From the NCBI RefSeq assembly GCF_021134715.1, contig NC_060018.1:11797501-11861500 (forward strand): 64,000 bases of DNA. Direction: 5' to 3'. Of the stretch, positions 32,115 to 44,914 are shown piece after piece. The notes under the pieces were generated by a model. That model was not told the origin of the DNA. It did no database searches and saw nothing but the letters and a program-made list of their open reading frames with translations. The stretch's first letter is position 1; each line of letters opens with the position of its first letter. The translations under genes were made by a program, and so were the position numbers. Origin of the DNA: Daphnia pulex (Eukaryota; Arthropoda; Branchiopoda; Diplostraca; Daphniidae).

Positions 32115-34583
32115 CTAAGAAAAGTAAGAAGAATTTTTATTTGAAAGGTATATATATGTTTGAACGATATTAAATATTATTAAATTGCTGTGCAAATTCG
32201 CAATTGTACACCTTATGAACATCACACCCTACACGGGAAAAAAATCCCTTTTTAAAACCCGCCGGAAGATAACCACCGCCCTCGTATCTCTCTGGTTATG
32301 CAGCTATATACAATTATTGATTTTTCTTGTATGATATCCAGTGTCCCATTCATCTGTGACGCCGATTCGGGCTAGATCTATCAGAGATTTTTTTTTTCAC
32401 GAAGAATAGACGAACAAAAAATAAAAAATTAGTCAACAAGTCGCTTGTATCCTTTAACACGTGTGTCTTGTTTATGGGTCCATGTTGCTGCACAGTTAAT
32501 GGCAAAGAGAATCATTAACAGCAAAATTTTTAGAAAGTTACTTAAAAAAGTGGCGTGCTAGAAGCCGGTAATTAGGAGTTTGCGATGGATGAGCTCCTTG
32601 ACAACCGTTGACAACTATGTGTCCAAATAAAACAGCGCACATAAATAATTTGAAACTTACTTTGAATCGAAATATACCCCCAAATTTATCTTTAAACAAG
32701 TTTTTGAGTGATACGTCATACCACAGACTGAATAAGAAGGAAAGGCAAAACGACTGTCTTCCTTATAAGTTTGGGAGATTTCAACCGGGCGATTCTCGAG
32801 CTCGCCACTAGTGGCGGGTCGTACGATTCCGGCGAGATTTGTATTATGTAATATTTCCCGTTTCCCTACCGACAACATACTTCACTTTGAACTCGTTGAG
32901 GCCACTTAATACTTCTCCCTTCGCTAGACTGCAGTCTGCACCTGTGGCATAGCAGGATAGGAGGAATACTAGCGAGAGCGCCAATCTAACAATTTATAAG
33001 CTGAATGGGTTTATGTTTTATAGGAATACAGCACTAAAAGTACAACTTCTAGGAAATTATAATGTCCCATTAACTATAGTGAACTTTTAAGGAAATTTAA
33101 ATGATCTCCGCGCAGGCCTATAAGGCTATACTGTAACTATTGGACTCGAGAATCAGCTGTGATATTATTTGTCATGGACTACGTCGCTAGCCGAAAGCCG
33201 ACTACGGTTGCCCTTGTTGGGCCAGCGGATTTTTCAACGAAATTTGTCAATGAAGAAACATTTTCTAAATGTTACTGTTAAAATCTGCTGATTGATTTTT
33301 AATTCTAAAGATTGAATTAAGGAAATTAATTTTTTTAACGCAAATTACGTTGTTATATGTGCTTCCGTCAGTAGCCTGTTGATAATTGATATCCTCATAC
33401 AAATTCTATAATTACCAGATCTACTTGTGTTATTTATTTAAGACCAAAGGGCATCCATGCGACCAAAGTTTCCCTGTGCTTATTTGTCTGATTCATTTAT
33501 GAATCATAAGAGCGCTCCTACGTGATATAACAGAGGTGACAAAACTGTTACTCACTCGAAAATCTCCTCCCCTTTCTCCTATCTAACTGTATATGGCCTG
33601 CAGGATTTGTTCGGTGTTATTCAACATCGCACGAGAGTCGGAAAAAGGCGTTTTTTCGTAGTTAAAAGGTATTCACATTCTAGGGTTCGAGTCTCCAAGA
33701 AGGCATAATTATTCATTAACTTATCTCCCATCCACCAGGTGACATTCATTACTTGATTATTTTCATTTTATTTATTTATTTTTTTTTTTAAGAAACTGAT
33801 TTTTTAAAATTACACTGGAAACAGAATAAAAATTACGATAAGAAACAGCGGGCGCGCAGTAGGGGAGTTGGATAGGGCGTTACTTCACTATTCAAGATAT
33901 TCACAGACATAGGTTCGAATCTCCAAAAAGGACTAAATTGTAGGTATTCATAGACTTAGGTTCGAATCCCCTAAAAGGACTAATTATTAATTCAACTTAT
34001 CTCTCATCCAACAGGTGAAGTCCATTACATCAAAGATTATATATAATCTGAATCTGATACGAGCATACAATAAGCTCCTTGTTAGATACGTTATATGAGT
34101 CTTTCAAGTGACTGCTTACGCGAATAGCTATTGTGTGAGGTACGTGTTTTTTTTTCCTTTTGTTAAATAATACTCGAAATAATATATTTACATCTTAATT
34201 ATTTTTGCTCGCTTCGCATGTGATGAGAGGCCTCGGGTTCAATCCCCGATATCTCCATGAAACCTTTTTTCTTTTTTTTTATATTTGATTTAAGGAAACA
34301 GATTTTTTAAAATTTGTGTACCGATACACTGTAATCAGAATAAATATTACGTTAAACAATAGTTGACAGAGTGCAATGTAAATCAAATCAGAACAACTGT
34401 GCATGGTTCAACATTGCTTTATGTGTTGATTAATACTTTAATGGTGAGCTTCTTTAAAATCTTTTTGGATTACAAAGTGCAATAGTAAATTATACCATAT
34501 GTCCGTCCTTCAGATTAACAATAAGCATGCATGATTATAGCCATATGGTGAGATTTCGGAATGATGTTGAGACCGTTGAGACC
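32115..34583. other. 5' region of TMBIM copy A, then repeat-rich DNA
   Basis: 32500-32750 matches the upstream block of TMBIM copy B (GAAACTTACTT.GAATCG, GATACGTCATAC) and probably holds its first exon and promoter. From 33640 to 34370 there are repeated modules: GGTTCGA[AG]TCTCC-type strings at about 33680, 33910 and 33958, an AACTTATCTC.CATCCA.CAGGTGA block at 33718 and 33993, and a GATTTTTTAAAATT...ATTACG block at 33798 and 34303. No exon is seen. Confidence 0.5.
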
Positions 34584-34591
34584 TATATAAG
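34584..34591 (+). promoter_or_regulatory. TATA box of the DOMON gene
   Basis: TATATAAG sits before a GC-rich GAGCCGCGG, about 190 bp upstream of the signal-peptide ATG at 34772. Confidence 0.5.
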
Positions 34592-34771
34592 AGCCGCGGG
34601 ATCGAAGTGGAATATTAACAATAACATTCGAGTGCCAGCTGACTTTTGATCTCTCTCTCTATTCAACAATCAAGTAGGTATAATACACCATTATTTTTTT
34701 ACGTTTTCAAGTCGATATGACTTATTTCACTGATTGTTTCACTAATTGTTCAATTTTGTGTCCAACAGAAA

Positions 34772-35450
34772 ATGAAGTTATTCTGCACCTTTGGTTTGAT
34801 GGCAGTTGCCATTATCCTTGCAACTTGTTCCGCTCTGCCAGCGCACAACAAACTCGGCGATGTAATTATGGAGAACGAGCAACGGAGCAAGTACTAGACC
34901 CTGATGGACCAATGATTCTGCGCTGGACGATCATCAACGAAACAAGCGAAATTGAGATGGAACTGCAAACCAACTGCACCGGTTGGATGGGTTTCGTATT
35001 TGGAAATGGCATTGGTCAACCAGGAGCCATTGGCGACGGAGCTATTGGTGGATACAATGACGAACTCGGTCTGGATTACATTGTCAAAGTATGTGTCTTT
35101 TTTAAATGAATATTCTGGTTCAGATTTGATAAATTGTTAGCATCGATATTAGTGTTAGGCGGTGAAATTGATGACAATTCCAACGTCGTTTTGGTGAGCG
35201 CAACTTACCAAGAACCATATGGAGCATTATTCGCTTCCGACGCAACATCGACACCGGAGATTCGCAAATGTTATCATCAGGGTAAAATTATTGTGACTTT
35301 TGAAATCAACAGTTAAATATTCGAAGCTAATGATTCACTATTTCGTTATTGTTTAGAAAATAAGCCTGGACCAATATTAGTCGTCTGGAGTTATGCCGAT
35401 TCTGATGACACGTCGATTCCTCATGAGTCATGACCGAGATACGCCAGGCG
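34772..35450 (+). pseudogene. DOMON-domain secreted protein, broken
   Basis: ATG 34772 opens a clear signal peptide (MKLFCTFGLMAVAIILATC, then SALPAHN), but this frame stops at a TAG near 34895. The DOMON domain continues in the neighbouring frame: DPDGPMILRWTIIN, NCTGWMGFVFGNG, a Gly-rich turn, then VVLVSATYQEPYG in the next exon (about 35150-35282) and ILVVWSYADSDDTS in a third (about 35356-35430), which ends early. DOMON domains bind haem or sugars in secreted or membrane redox proteins. A one-base shift between signal and domain and the early stop suggest a decayed copy, though a sequencing error or missed micro-exon could explain the shift. Confidence 0.6.
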
Positions 35451-37473
35451 CTTCCTACTGTACGTGACATTCATCAATGAACAAGATTCCTTCGGTAACG
35501 TCCTTCGGTAATTTTTTTAAACGTTAAAGAGACAGAAAATCAAGGTTTTAGTAGATTAATACATACTGTAACGTTTGGAAAATTTTGTTTCCCTTTATTA
35601 TCTTCCATAATTGATTCTTTATAACTAATTGAAAAATAATCTGTAATATTATGAGTGGTGCGAATTATGAATGGCGGAGGATTCGCCCCGCCACCCCACG
35701 TCGCACTTCATGTTTAGATTAAGTTATAGCAATATTTATTACTATAGTAACATGGAATTAGAAAAATTATTAGTTACATATTAACTACAAAGAAATGGAT
35801 GTGCTCTTATAGCAGTTAGATTAAACCACCGCTGAAAAAATCTTTATAATTAAGGCATATAACCTAAGTGTTTTACGACCGGTTCCGAAATCGATACCGA
35901 TGGTAGCGTCGCTAGCGATATTACCATTGCTTTACTTCGACTTTTGTTACATTATTTGGTGTACTCACCAACCGGGCCAAGCATTCCCTTATATAAAAAT
36001 GTCAATGCTGGTCTAATGGTTAGGAACTCGGGCTGCCACTCGTATTGTTTAGGGTTCGAATCTCGATCTCGAAAAATAAATTTGTAATTTTTGAAAAATT
36101 ACACTTAAAAAGCTTTCGGAGGTAAATGGAAGTGGAAGATCGGTGGTAACTCTTCACGACCACCAGAAGATCTTGATGACTGTGAAGAGGACAAGGGAAG
36201 AAGAGAGAGATGACCCAGAGCTTCAAAATGAGTATAATCAAATATTTTTAAATGTTCCTCAACTTCTTGGTTGATGACTAACTGTTAAAAAAAGGAGGAA
36301 TAGAAATTTTACTTGATCAAAAAATTTATTAAAATCAAGACAAAAAACAGTAAACAAAAAGAGGTGATAATAAAACAAAAGATTTAAAAAAGTAATAATG
36401 GGAAAATACAAAGTAAAAAGAAGAATAAAGACGAAATCGAAATCGAACATAAAAACAAAATCAAATAATAAATACTCTCCACTCCCGTAGCAGAAAACTT
36501 GTCTTGCTAGGGAAGATCCAAACTTTTTTTTTGTTTTTGTTTACACTGCTGAGCATGCACTGACAGTTGGAAGGTTACGCAAAAAAAGCGAATTCACTGC
36601 CTAGGATTCGGCAACCAGCTAGGTAACAAGTACGCAAATTAAATTTTTAAAACAGTAATGAAAACAAATGAAAACCCCGTTACGCCATGTATCAAATTTT
36701 GACAGAATTATGTACAAAATTTGGTGACGATTGGTCATTCAGGGAAGAAACGTATAAAGGAACACTAAATGGACATTAAACCCTCTGAATTTCACTACTA
36801 GCTACTACTACCCTACCCCCTATACCCCACACCCTATATTGTTAAGGACCTTCGTATATAAATATACCTCAGGGATAAAGTGTTTAACGAGTCCATCAAG
36901 CTATATGACCTTTGCAGGACCAACTGGAAATAACGATAAGCATTGGGGGATTAATTATTTAATTGGTGATTGATTGGTGCTTAAGTAGAGCATCTAACTG
37001 TCAGAAAATTAAAAATTACAGATTAAATATACAGGTTTAATCTAATAAATACCGACATTTCCGTGTTTTATTAAGTAGTGTATTATATTATATGTTATGC
37101 TCGCATGCCAATTCCTTGGGTAATTTTTTTACATCTTATGGAAAAGTTTACTTGAAATACCATATTAATCCGAAAATATTTAACAGGAGCTACCCCTTAA
37201 TACAACAACCCGAGGATAAATCGGTAAAAGAAATCTACTCCAGATGATCCTTGGTAATTTCAGTATCTGTGTGTATTTCTTTTATAGAGGAAAGTTACAT
37301 GTTGATAGGCTAACTCATCTCTGGGCTAACTAAATCAATATCATTTTCTGCAAGCCTTTCAACATTTAAACATCGTATATCAACACTATTGTAAGCTAAC
37401 AACAACGTAACTTATTCCAACATATATTAATCTTAATTTATAACGAAGGCTTATTTCCAATTGATGATTTCAC
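35451..37473. other. Intergenic, tRNA-like repeat, no gene seen
   Basis: Mostly AT-rich. The only structure noted is the tRNA-like sequence at 36001-36075. Long minus-strand frames near 36020-36450 are low-complexity Phe/Leu-rich and lack any family sign. Confidence 0.5.
36001..36075 (+). repeat. tRNA-like sequence, second member
   Basis: A-box-like TGGTCTAATGGTTAGG and B-box GGGTTCGAATC at tRNA spacing, followed by TCTCGAAA. The layout matches 10440-10531. The acceptor stem does not pair, so a working tRNA is unlikely. Confidence 0.45.
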
Positions 37474-37531
37474 TTTATTGTATAGGAAAAAAACTGCGGA
37501 ACATTATTTCGGTATGTTCTTCGTCAGGTAC

Positions 37532-38356
37532 TTACAGCCCCGTATCAGCTGATGGCTCTATGAGCAGCTTACGAAGTTGTCCGAATTTGGGATGACCCGC
37601 GTCCGGCGCAAAACCAAAAATTGCGCTCTCTGTTGTAATCAAATTAGCCCCCATTCGCTCAACAGCTTTCAATGCATATTTCCTAAATGCAGATGAACAA
37701 ATGTTTTACTCCAGTTTTCAATTAGTAGAGTAGGGATTAAAATTTCATGGGTTGACCTATATCATGAGCGATTTACCTGTCTACCATGGTACGGGAAGAG
37801 CAGGCATCCACAACAACATGAACATTGAAGCCTTGTTCAATTAAATCAATGGTGGTGTGGCGAATGCAAGCATGTGTTTCAATCCCACATAGAATAACTG
37901 TGTTTACCTGTAAAATTGAAAATATCCTAGTCATTGAGAATAGTGTGCAACTGGATGAATGAATAAGGAAAAATCTTACGTGCTTCAGATCGGTTTTCAA
38001 GTGATTCGCCAATTCAGGGATCATCATTGAAAATTGGAGCTTTTCAAATTTGTTCTTGGAATATTTTGTAATGTTTAATTCTGGTACAGTATGCCCCAAT
38101 CCTGAAAGTGTAAAGAAGGTCTATGATTCTATGAAGCTTATCTATCAGCTTGTAGTATAGTTAAAAGTATACCTTTGGGATACTGCTCAGTGTACACTAC
38201 AGGAATATCCATAATTTTGGCAGATGCCAACATTTTCTTGGTATTAGCAACAATCTGTGGGAAATATTTGATACTCGGGGCAAATTTTTCTTGGATGTCA
38301 CAGACAAAAAGGGCACTTTTTTCGACCGGAAATCGTCCCAGAAGTAGCTTGTTCAT
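37532..38356 (-). CDS. Isochorismatase-family hydrolase, 195 aa
   Basis: Exons 38356-38173, 38101-37980, 37907-37777 and 37682-37532 give 588 nt with matching phases. It belongs to the ISOC1/ISOC2 branch of the isochorismatase-like cysteine hydrolases. The catalytic triad is visible: Asp20 in FVCDIQEKF, Lys82 in EKLQFSM and Cys116 in CGIETHAC. The length is close to the usual 200. The animal substrate of this branch is not settled. It shares a 266-bp divergent promoter with DNAI2. A minus-strand polyadenylation signal lies at 37474-37479. Confidence 0.92.
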
Positions 38357-38622
38357 TTTACCCGAATTTGAATAAGCGCAACAAATGTCAAATGAGAGAA
38401 AAACGTCTGAAACGACGAAAATACTTCGTCAACATGCTATTGCCACGCAATGCAGAGGTGGAGCCAGTTACGTTTATTAGCACAATGCGTCTTTATCTAA
38501 AAATTATATCGTGCAGTCGTGCGTGTGCCCAGCTGCCCATTTACCGTGCCAGTTTGATCAATGTCGGAACCAATGTTATAAGGGACCTGATACATTTATG
38601 ACTCTTGTTGGTCCCAACAAAA
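38357..38622. promoter_or_regulatory. Divergent promoter, ISOC-like / DNAI2
   Basis: 266 bp separate the two start codons. TTGTTGG-tc-CCAACAA (38605-38620), a perfect 7-bp inverted repeat with a 2-bp spacer, ends two bases before the DNAI2 ATG. It resembles, but does not meet, the RFX X-box consensus. Confidence 0.55.
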
Positions 38623-41180
38623 ATGGATCTTACTTGTGTTGTGCGTCGTGATATCAAACTGCTCAGCAAAAGAAAATGTAACTTTTCCGATGCCGTTTTC
38701 CATTCATCGCAATCGGTCGACATTTTCCCTGATCGGGAACTCACGGCATCGTTTACTATAGCCAAGAATAAGGAAATCGGAGTTCAATGCCAGGCTTGTG
38801 ATATATCAGCTCTTCACGTGAGTCTCTTTTCAAAGCTCATGAATGGGTTTTCAAACCTAATAAAATATTTGATACTGCAGATCAATACGGAATGTGCTTC
38901 GACCGAGAACCGAGGAGTTTATCACAAAGAAGGCGGTTGGCCTCGCGACGTCAATCCCCATGAATCCGATCAAACGGCTCGTTATCGCAAGAAAATCGAG
39001 AAGGATGAAGCTTATTCTCAAGCTGTGCTTAATCTCGGACAGGTTGAATTTGCATAACTTTGATTCAATTAATTTTTGCAAAATGTCTGAAATTTTTTTC
39101 TTTCAGCAAATGGAACATTACATCAAACAAAACAACGTGTTTAACATCTACGAGGATTATTTTACTGATGCTCCCGATGTGTATAGTCATTGAACTTCTA
39201 TGAATATGTAATTTATTTCAATTGATTATTTTTTTAAATTAATTAGACAAACGCCAGATCCGAATCCCCTGCGAACCATTCATATGTTAAAGGATCCGTC
39301 GCCGATAAAACGCGCAGTCACTGGCCTTAGTTGGAGTCCCGATGGAGGAACCAAATTGGCCGCTGCTTATTCAGATCCTTTTTGGAAAAATCTGTTTGAT
39401 TACAAGGAAAACGATTCTTACATCTGGAATATTGGTATTGACATTGACCTGCTTGTTTTGTCCATTTATTTATTTATTTTTTCCAAACGATCCGATTTCC
39501 AATCGATAGAAAGGGCAGTGCAGCCGGAAGTTGTTTTACGCAGCATGAGTCAACTACGTTCAGTCTCATTCAATCCTCGTGACCAACACATTTTAGCTGG
39601 TGGAACAATTTTTGGCGCTGTGGGAATTTGGGACGTTCGTAAGAGTCAAGGTCCAGTCGAATGTGTCCCCATTGGAGTCGGTCATTCGGAAAGTGTCACT
39701 TCGCTTATTTGGAGCAATTCAAAGGCTGGAGGAGAATTCTTCTCCGCCTCTGGCGACGGCCAAGTAAAAACACGATAACAAAATTTTGATTATTACATCT
39801 GGATTATGATTAACAATTTAGGTTCTTTGGTGGGACATGCGAAAATTAAATGCGCCAATAGACGCAATTTTACTGGATCCCAGTTCAAACCCTCGATCGG
39901 AAAGCGCTTTATCTGCTAGTTGTCTCGAGTACGATCCTTCCATGCCAAACAAATTCCTAGTTGGAACACGTCAAGGTAAACAGCTAATTTCTTAATACAT
40001 TTCACTTAAAAAAATGAATTGCCAATTTGCAGGTATTGTGATGAATTGCAACAGAAGAGCCCGAACAACAGCGGAGAGGATAATGTGCCAATACGAGGCA
40101 CACTTGGGCCCAGTTCACGGTCTACATCGACACCCGCAATTGCCCAAAATCTTTTTGACCGTTGGGGATTGGACCACGAATGTTTGGACCGAGGACATTC
40201 GCGATTCGCCCATTTTAACTTTAAAGTGTGTTCGTTTATGTTGACAAGCAGATTCACATAATAACTTGTTTCATACTCTACGTTGTAGGAATCAAAATGT
40301 CCAGTTACTGGCCGGAGCGTGGAGTTACACACGGCCGTCCGTCATATTCACTGCTGCAACAGACGGAGCTCTTTACCTGTGGGATATTCTAGCCCAGCGG
40401 CTCAATCCTACGTTATGCACACAGGTGGGATCATTTCATTATAAATGATAAACATTTAATTTTACAAGTTTTTACAATATAGGTTAGCGATTCCCCGCTT
40501 TTAAGTCTGAGCACCCAAGAACAGGGAAAAATCATGGCAGTGGGCAGCAAAGACGGGCGCTTGTCCGTTATTCAAATAAGCGAAAATTTGTCGTCGGTTA
40601 CCAAAAACGATAAAGCAGCGCTCACCTCAGTAAGTTTCAGAGGAGATTTCGATTTTGTGTGTCCTAACCCAATCAACTGTTTTAGTTACTGGAACGAGAA
40701 ACCCGACGAGAAAAGACTTTGGAGCAGCGGACTAAAGACGGCAAGGGTAAACAAGGATCCAAAACGGCATCTGGATTTCATATGGCAGTTGCGTCAGTCA
40801 CACAGTCAACTGGCTCATTGGTGGTTCAGCAACCTCCGTCTCCCACCTCTCCATCTAAAAAAATGTTTGAGAGTTTGAAGGAAACACTCCAGGCACTTAA
40901 TAATAAGGAGAATACAAGCAACAACGACGCTGTACAAAATGGTATCGAACCTTCTGCTGATATGATGCCAGCCGTTGATAACCAGGGAAGTCAAATCAAC
41001 TTATCCATCTCCCAGCCAGTGGAACCCACCGTGGATCAAACCCTACAATCAGCCGAAGATGCTTTCTTTGAAACTATGAATCAGGTAAAATGAATTATTA
41101 TAGTCCAGTATTTGAAAGACCCTAACACATTTAACATTTTGCAACAGGATATTCTTTCCCGTGGAATCGACGATAAGTAA
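38623..41180 (+). CDS. DNAI2: Dynein axonemal intermediate chain 2, 641 aa
   Basis: Exons: 38623-38817, 38881-39042, 39107-39180, 39247-39434, 39510-39763, 39822-39975, 40033-40225, 40289-40424, 40493-40629, 40685-41084, 41148-41180; total 1926 nt in frame. The N-terminal half carries the DNAI2 hallmarks CNFSDA, GGWPRDVNP and IKQNNVFNIYEDYF, then WD repeats (SYIWNI, VGIWDVRK, LWWDMRKLNAP, DGALYLWDI) and the ERETRREKTLEQR helix near the end. DNAI2 tethers outer dynein arms to ciliary doublets and is needed for ciliary beating. The C-terminal 110 residues after the helix are Ser/Asn-rich and not conserved. AATAAA lies at 41298. The 75-bp intron 39435-39509 has no stop and keeps frame. Confidence 0.95.
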
Positions 41181-41795
41181 ATGTCTTTGTTAAATCAAAG
41201 TATGTAATAACAACAATTTCGATTTTTACTAACGATTATTTTCAACGATCTCTCCCAACTTTCGTGTTCCTATTGAATCCTATTTCCTCACATCGGAAAT
41301 AAATCCATTTGAAATGATTTAACTTGGTTTATTTCAATACACTTTGTTAGCTCACAACTGAATGAATGTTTTAGCCACAACTAAAAGCGTATGTTTGGGG
41401 GCTTGAACATTAATCGACATTTATGGCCATACCAAATGAATTCGAAATCAAATAACGTCAATGGCAAGTTGGCTGAATTTCCAACTTAAAAAAGGGGCGA
41501 GAGAAACACAACCGTATCTCAATATTTCTAAAGAGTACCTTATCCATTGATTTCGTCCATTGATATGCCCGATAACTTTATATAATATAATAGATAATAG
41601 CAATGGACGTGGAATGGTTACATCAAGCTAAACGGAAACCAATGAAGTAACAGCAATTTTGAGGAGATTACGGTCTCAAGCAATTAGTTTAATGTTAAAA
41701 AAAAATTATGGACAGACAAAATACTATGACTAACTAGGTTAAAGAAATTAACTCTGTGGAGATTTCTGAATAATTGGGAAGAAAACCAACACCCT

Positions 41796-42878
41796 TTAGT
41801 TACGTGAGCCGCCAACTATAGCTAGGATGTACAAGAAGATGTTGATAATGTCCAAGTAGAGATTAAGAGCTGCGAAGATGTACTCTTCAGGGGAGATCGA
41901 GTACTTGTGTTTACCACCGAGCATCAATTGGGTGTCGAAGACTAGATAAACGCTGAAAAGTAACGCACCCAGCGAGGCATAAACGAGATGGATAACCTTT
42001 CCGGGAATGCAGATGGCAACGATTCCGAAAATGAATAAAACGATGACGCAGACAAAAAGGATTCCTCCACAAGCCGTGAAGTCCCATTTAGTCTGCATAG
42101 CAAAAATGGTGAGCGCAAGACAAACCCCCGTGCAGATACCAGCGGCGATTAGCACATCTTCCGACTGTAAACAAGTATAATTGGATTAGTGGATACCATT
42201 ACAACCAAAAATAATACTTGAACGTACTCTGTAGAGAGACGAGACAGCGCCAAGCATAAAGCCTTCGCAAGCCGTGAAAAGTCCCAGTAAAATAATATTT
42301 AAAGGCCAGCGTCGTCGGAAATCGTTGCAACACGCCAGAACGATTAAAAGGACGAAGGTCATGACAAACGCGATCCACCACATTTCAGGATGTTGACGGG
42401 AGTACATCTTGACGTTCGGTTCGTAGACAAAGAGAGATATGAATCCCACTGTGATGGCAAGCTGCACCATTAAAATCGCGTACACCTTCCTGCAATGACA
42501 TTGGTTATTATTTTATGATGGGATCGTGTAGTAAAGTTTTTAATCCATACCTTACGAAAGCCATACGGATAGACTTTTCAGAGAAGGAAAACGCGGCATC
42601 GCCGAGTCCTCCGGATTCGTAATCTGCACCACCGTACATGTTGTTGGCTGGAGCTGCGGGTGGTTGTGGATTAAGCGGTGGATTTGAATTGTACGGAGGT
42701 GGTGGTCCTGGAATGTTGAACACATATACATTAATATCTGGCCTTTAGCCGTCGTACAAGTTTTGGGATTCAAAACTGAAAAGATGACTTAATCACCTTG
42801 ATCTACCGGGACAGCCCAGCCATAGCTTGGTTGCCCAGGCTGAGAAGGGTAGGTTGGGTGGTTGGGTTGAGATGCCAT
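41796..42878 (-). CDS. Lifeguard/TMBIM (Bax inhibitor-1 family), copy B
   Basis: Exons 42878-42797, 42707-42551, 42489-42228 and 42164-41796 sum to 870 nt, 289 residues. The N-terminal cytosolic tail is Pro/Gln/Asn-rich (PNHPTYPSQPGQPSYG, GPPPPYN) as in lifeguard proteins related to GRINA. Seven membrane segments follow, and SPEEYIFAALNLYLDI is well conserved, more than in copy A. These proteins regulate ER/Golgi calcium and apoptosis. Two splice positions are the same as in copy A, so the pair arose by DNA-level duplication. A non-coding first exon probably ends at 43278 (GTAAGTTTC donor). Confidence 0.92.
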
Positions 42879-44004
42879 GTTTTATTTTAATAGGAAAAGC
42901 CTTCCCTAAGCAAAATGCATGAAATTAATCAAGAACGAGAGAAGGCCTAGCAAAAATTTGAAGAAAAATATGACGAGATAACAATATCAAGACCACTTCC
43001 ATTCAGATATTTTAATAATAATAAAGGTAACTTTTAAAATATCATTCAAAAGTTCTATAGGAAAGGTGATGTAAAAGAAATAAATATTGAGATATTGAAT
43101 CATGAGTCCATGTTGTTGCACAACTAACATTACTAAGAAGCTTAAACTGCGATCCTTCTAGAAACCCCATCAACGACATGCAAAAAGCCGCTATTTAGGC
43201 ATTAGCTTCAAATAGGTGAATTTCTTGACAGCTATGTGATCAAGTAGAAAAGCTAAATGGGTTAGTTTGAAACTTACTTCGAATCGCAAAATATCCCACC
43301 CACTCTTATCTCAAGAGGTGTTTTAGCGATACGTCATACAAAGTCCAAAACAAGCAAACGATTGGATTGCACAAACAAGCATACAAAATGGATTCAGTGA
43401 TATCTAACTATTAAACCAGGCCTGACAAATTGTCTATTCGTCTCCATTCTTGTTCCCTCCTCCACTTGTAAATCCACTTTTCAAACGAAGATGAAGATGT
43501 CAAAGATTTTTAATTTTACAGAATTTTAAGTGATGGTTACTTAGCGTAGTGCAGTTTGATGTTAAATCATTAGAAGTTTTTTCTGGTAGTTGTCAAGTCT
43601 TCAATACGTAAGGTTTTGTATTATTTTTGCTATCGCGGATTTATCGACTTGGTCGCGCGAAATTTTATGGGGATTCAACTAGCGCCACCTATGTTACAAA
43701 CAAATTAGGAAGTAAATTTTGAAAAGATTAAGCTAAATTATGATAAAGATTTCGTTGCATTAAATATAAAGTTGTTAAAGATAATGCCAATGAATTTACG
43801 GTTTCGCCTATTTTTAAGTTTATGAAAAACAAGTTAAGTTGGTGTTGGAGCCACTTGTTAATGATCTCAAACGACCAAGGCCTTCTCCGTTTAATCGTGA
43901 ATGTGATCATTTTTGTTCTATTTCGTTTTCCGTCATCATATGGTTTGAGTCTGAGAGTGTAGTGAAGAGTTGCAGAACCCGTTCGTAAAAGAGAATTGAA
44001 AGAT
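42879..44004. other. 5' regions of TMBIM copy B and RAB10
   Basis: 43120-43350 matches the upstream block of TMBIM copy A (GAAACTTACTTCGAATCG, GATACGTCATAC). The remainder should contain the RAB10 promoter and 5' UTR. No coding exon is seen. Confidence 0.5.

Positions 44005-44914
<910 letters not shown>

Noticed and set aside
36020-36450. Minus-strand Phe/Leu-rich frames
   Set aside because: Produced by A-rich plus-strand DNA; no splice or family support.
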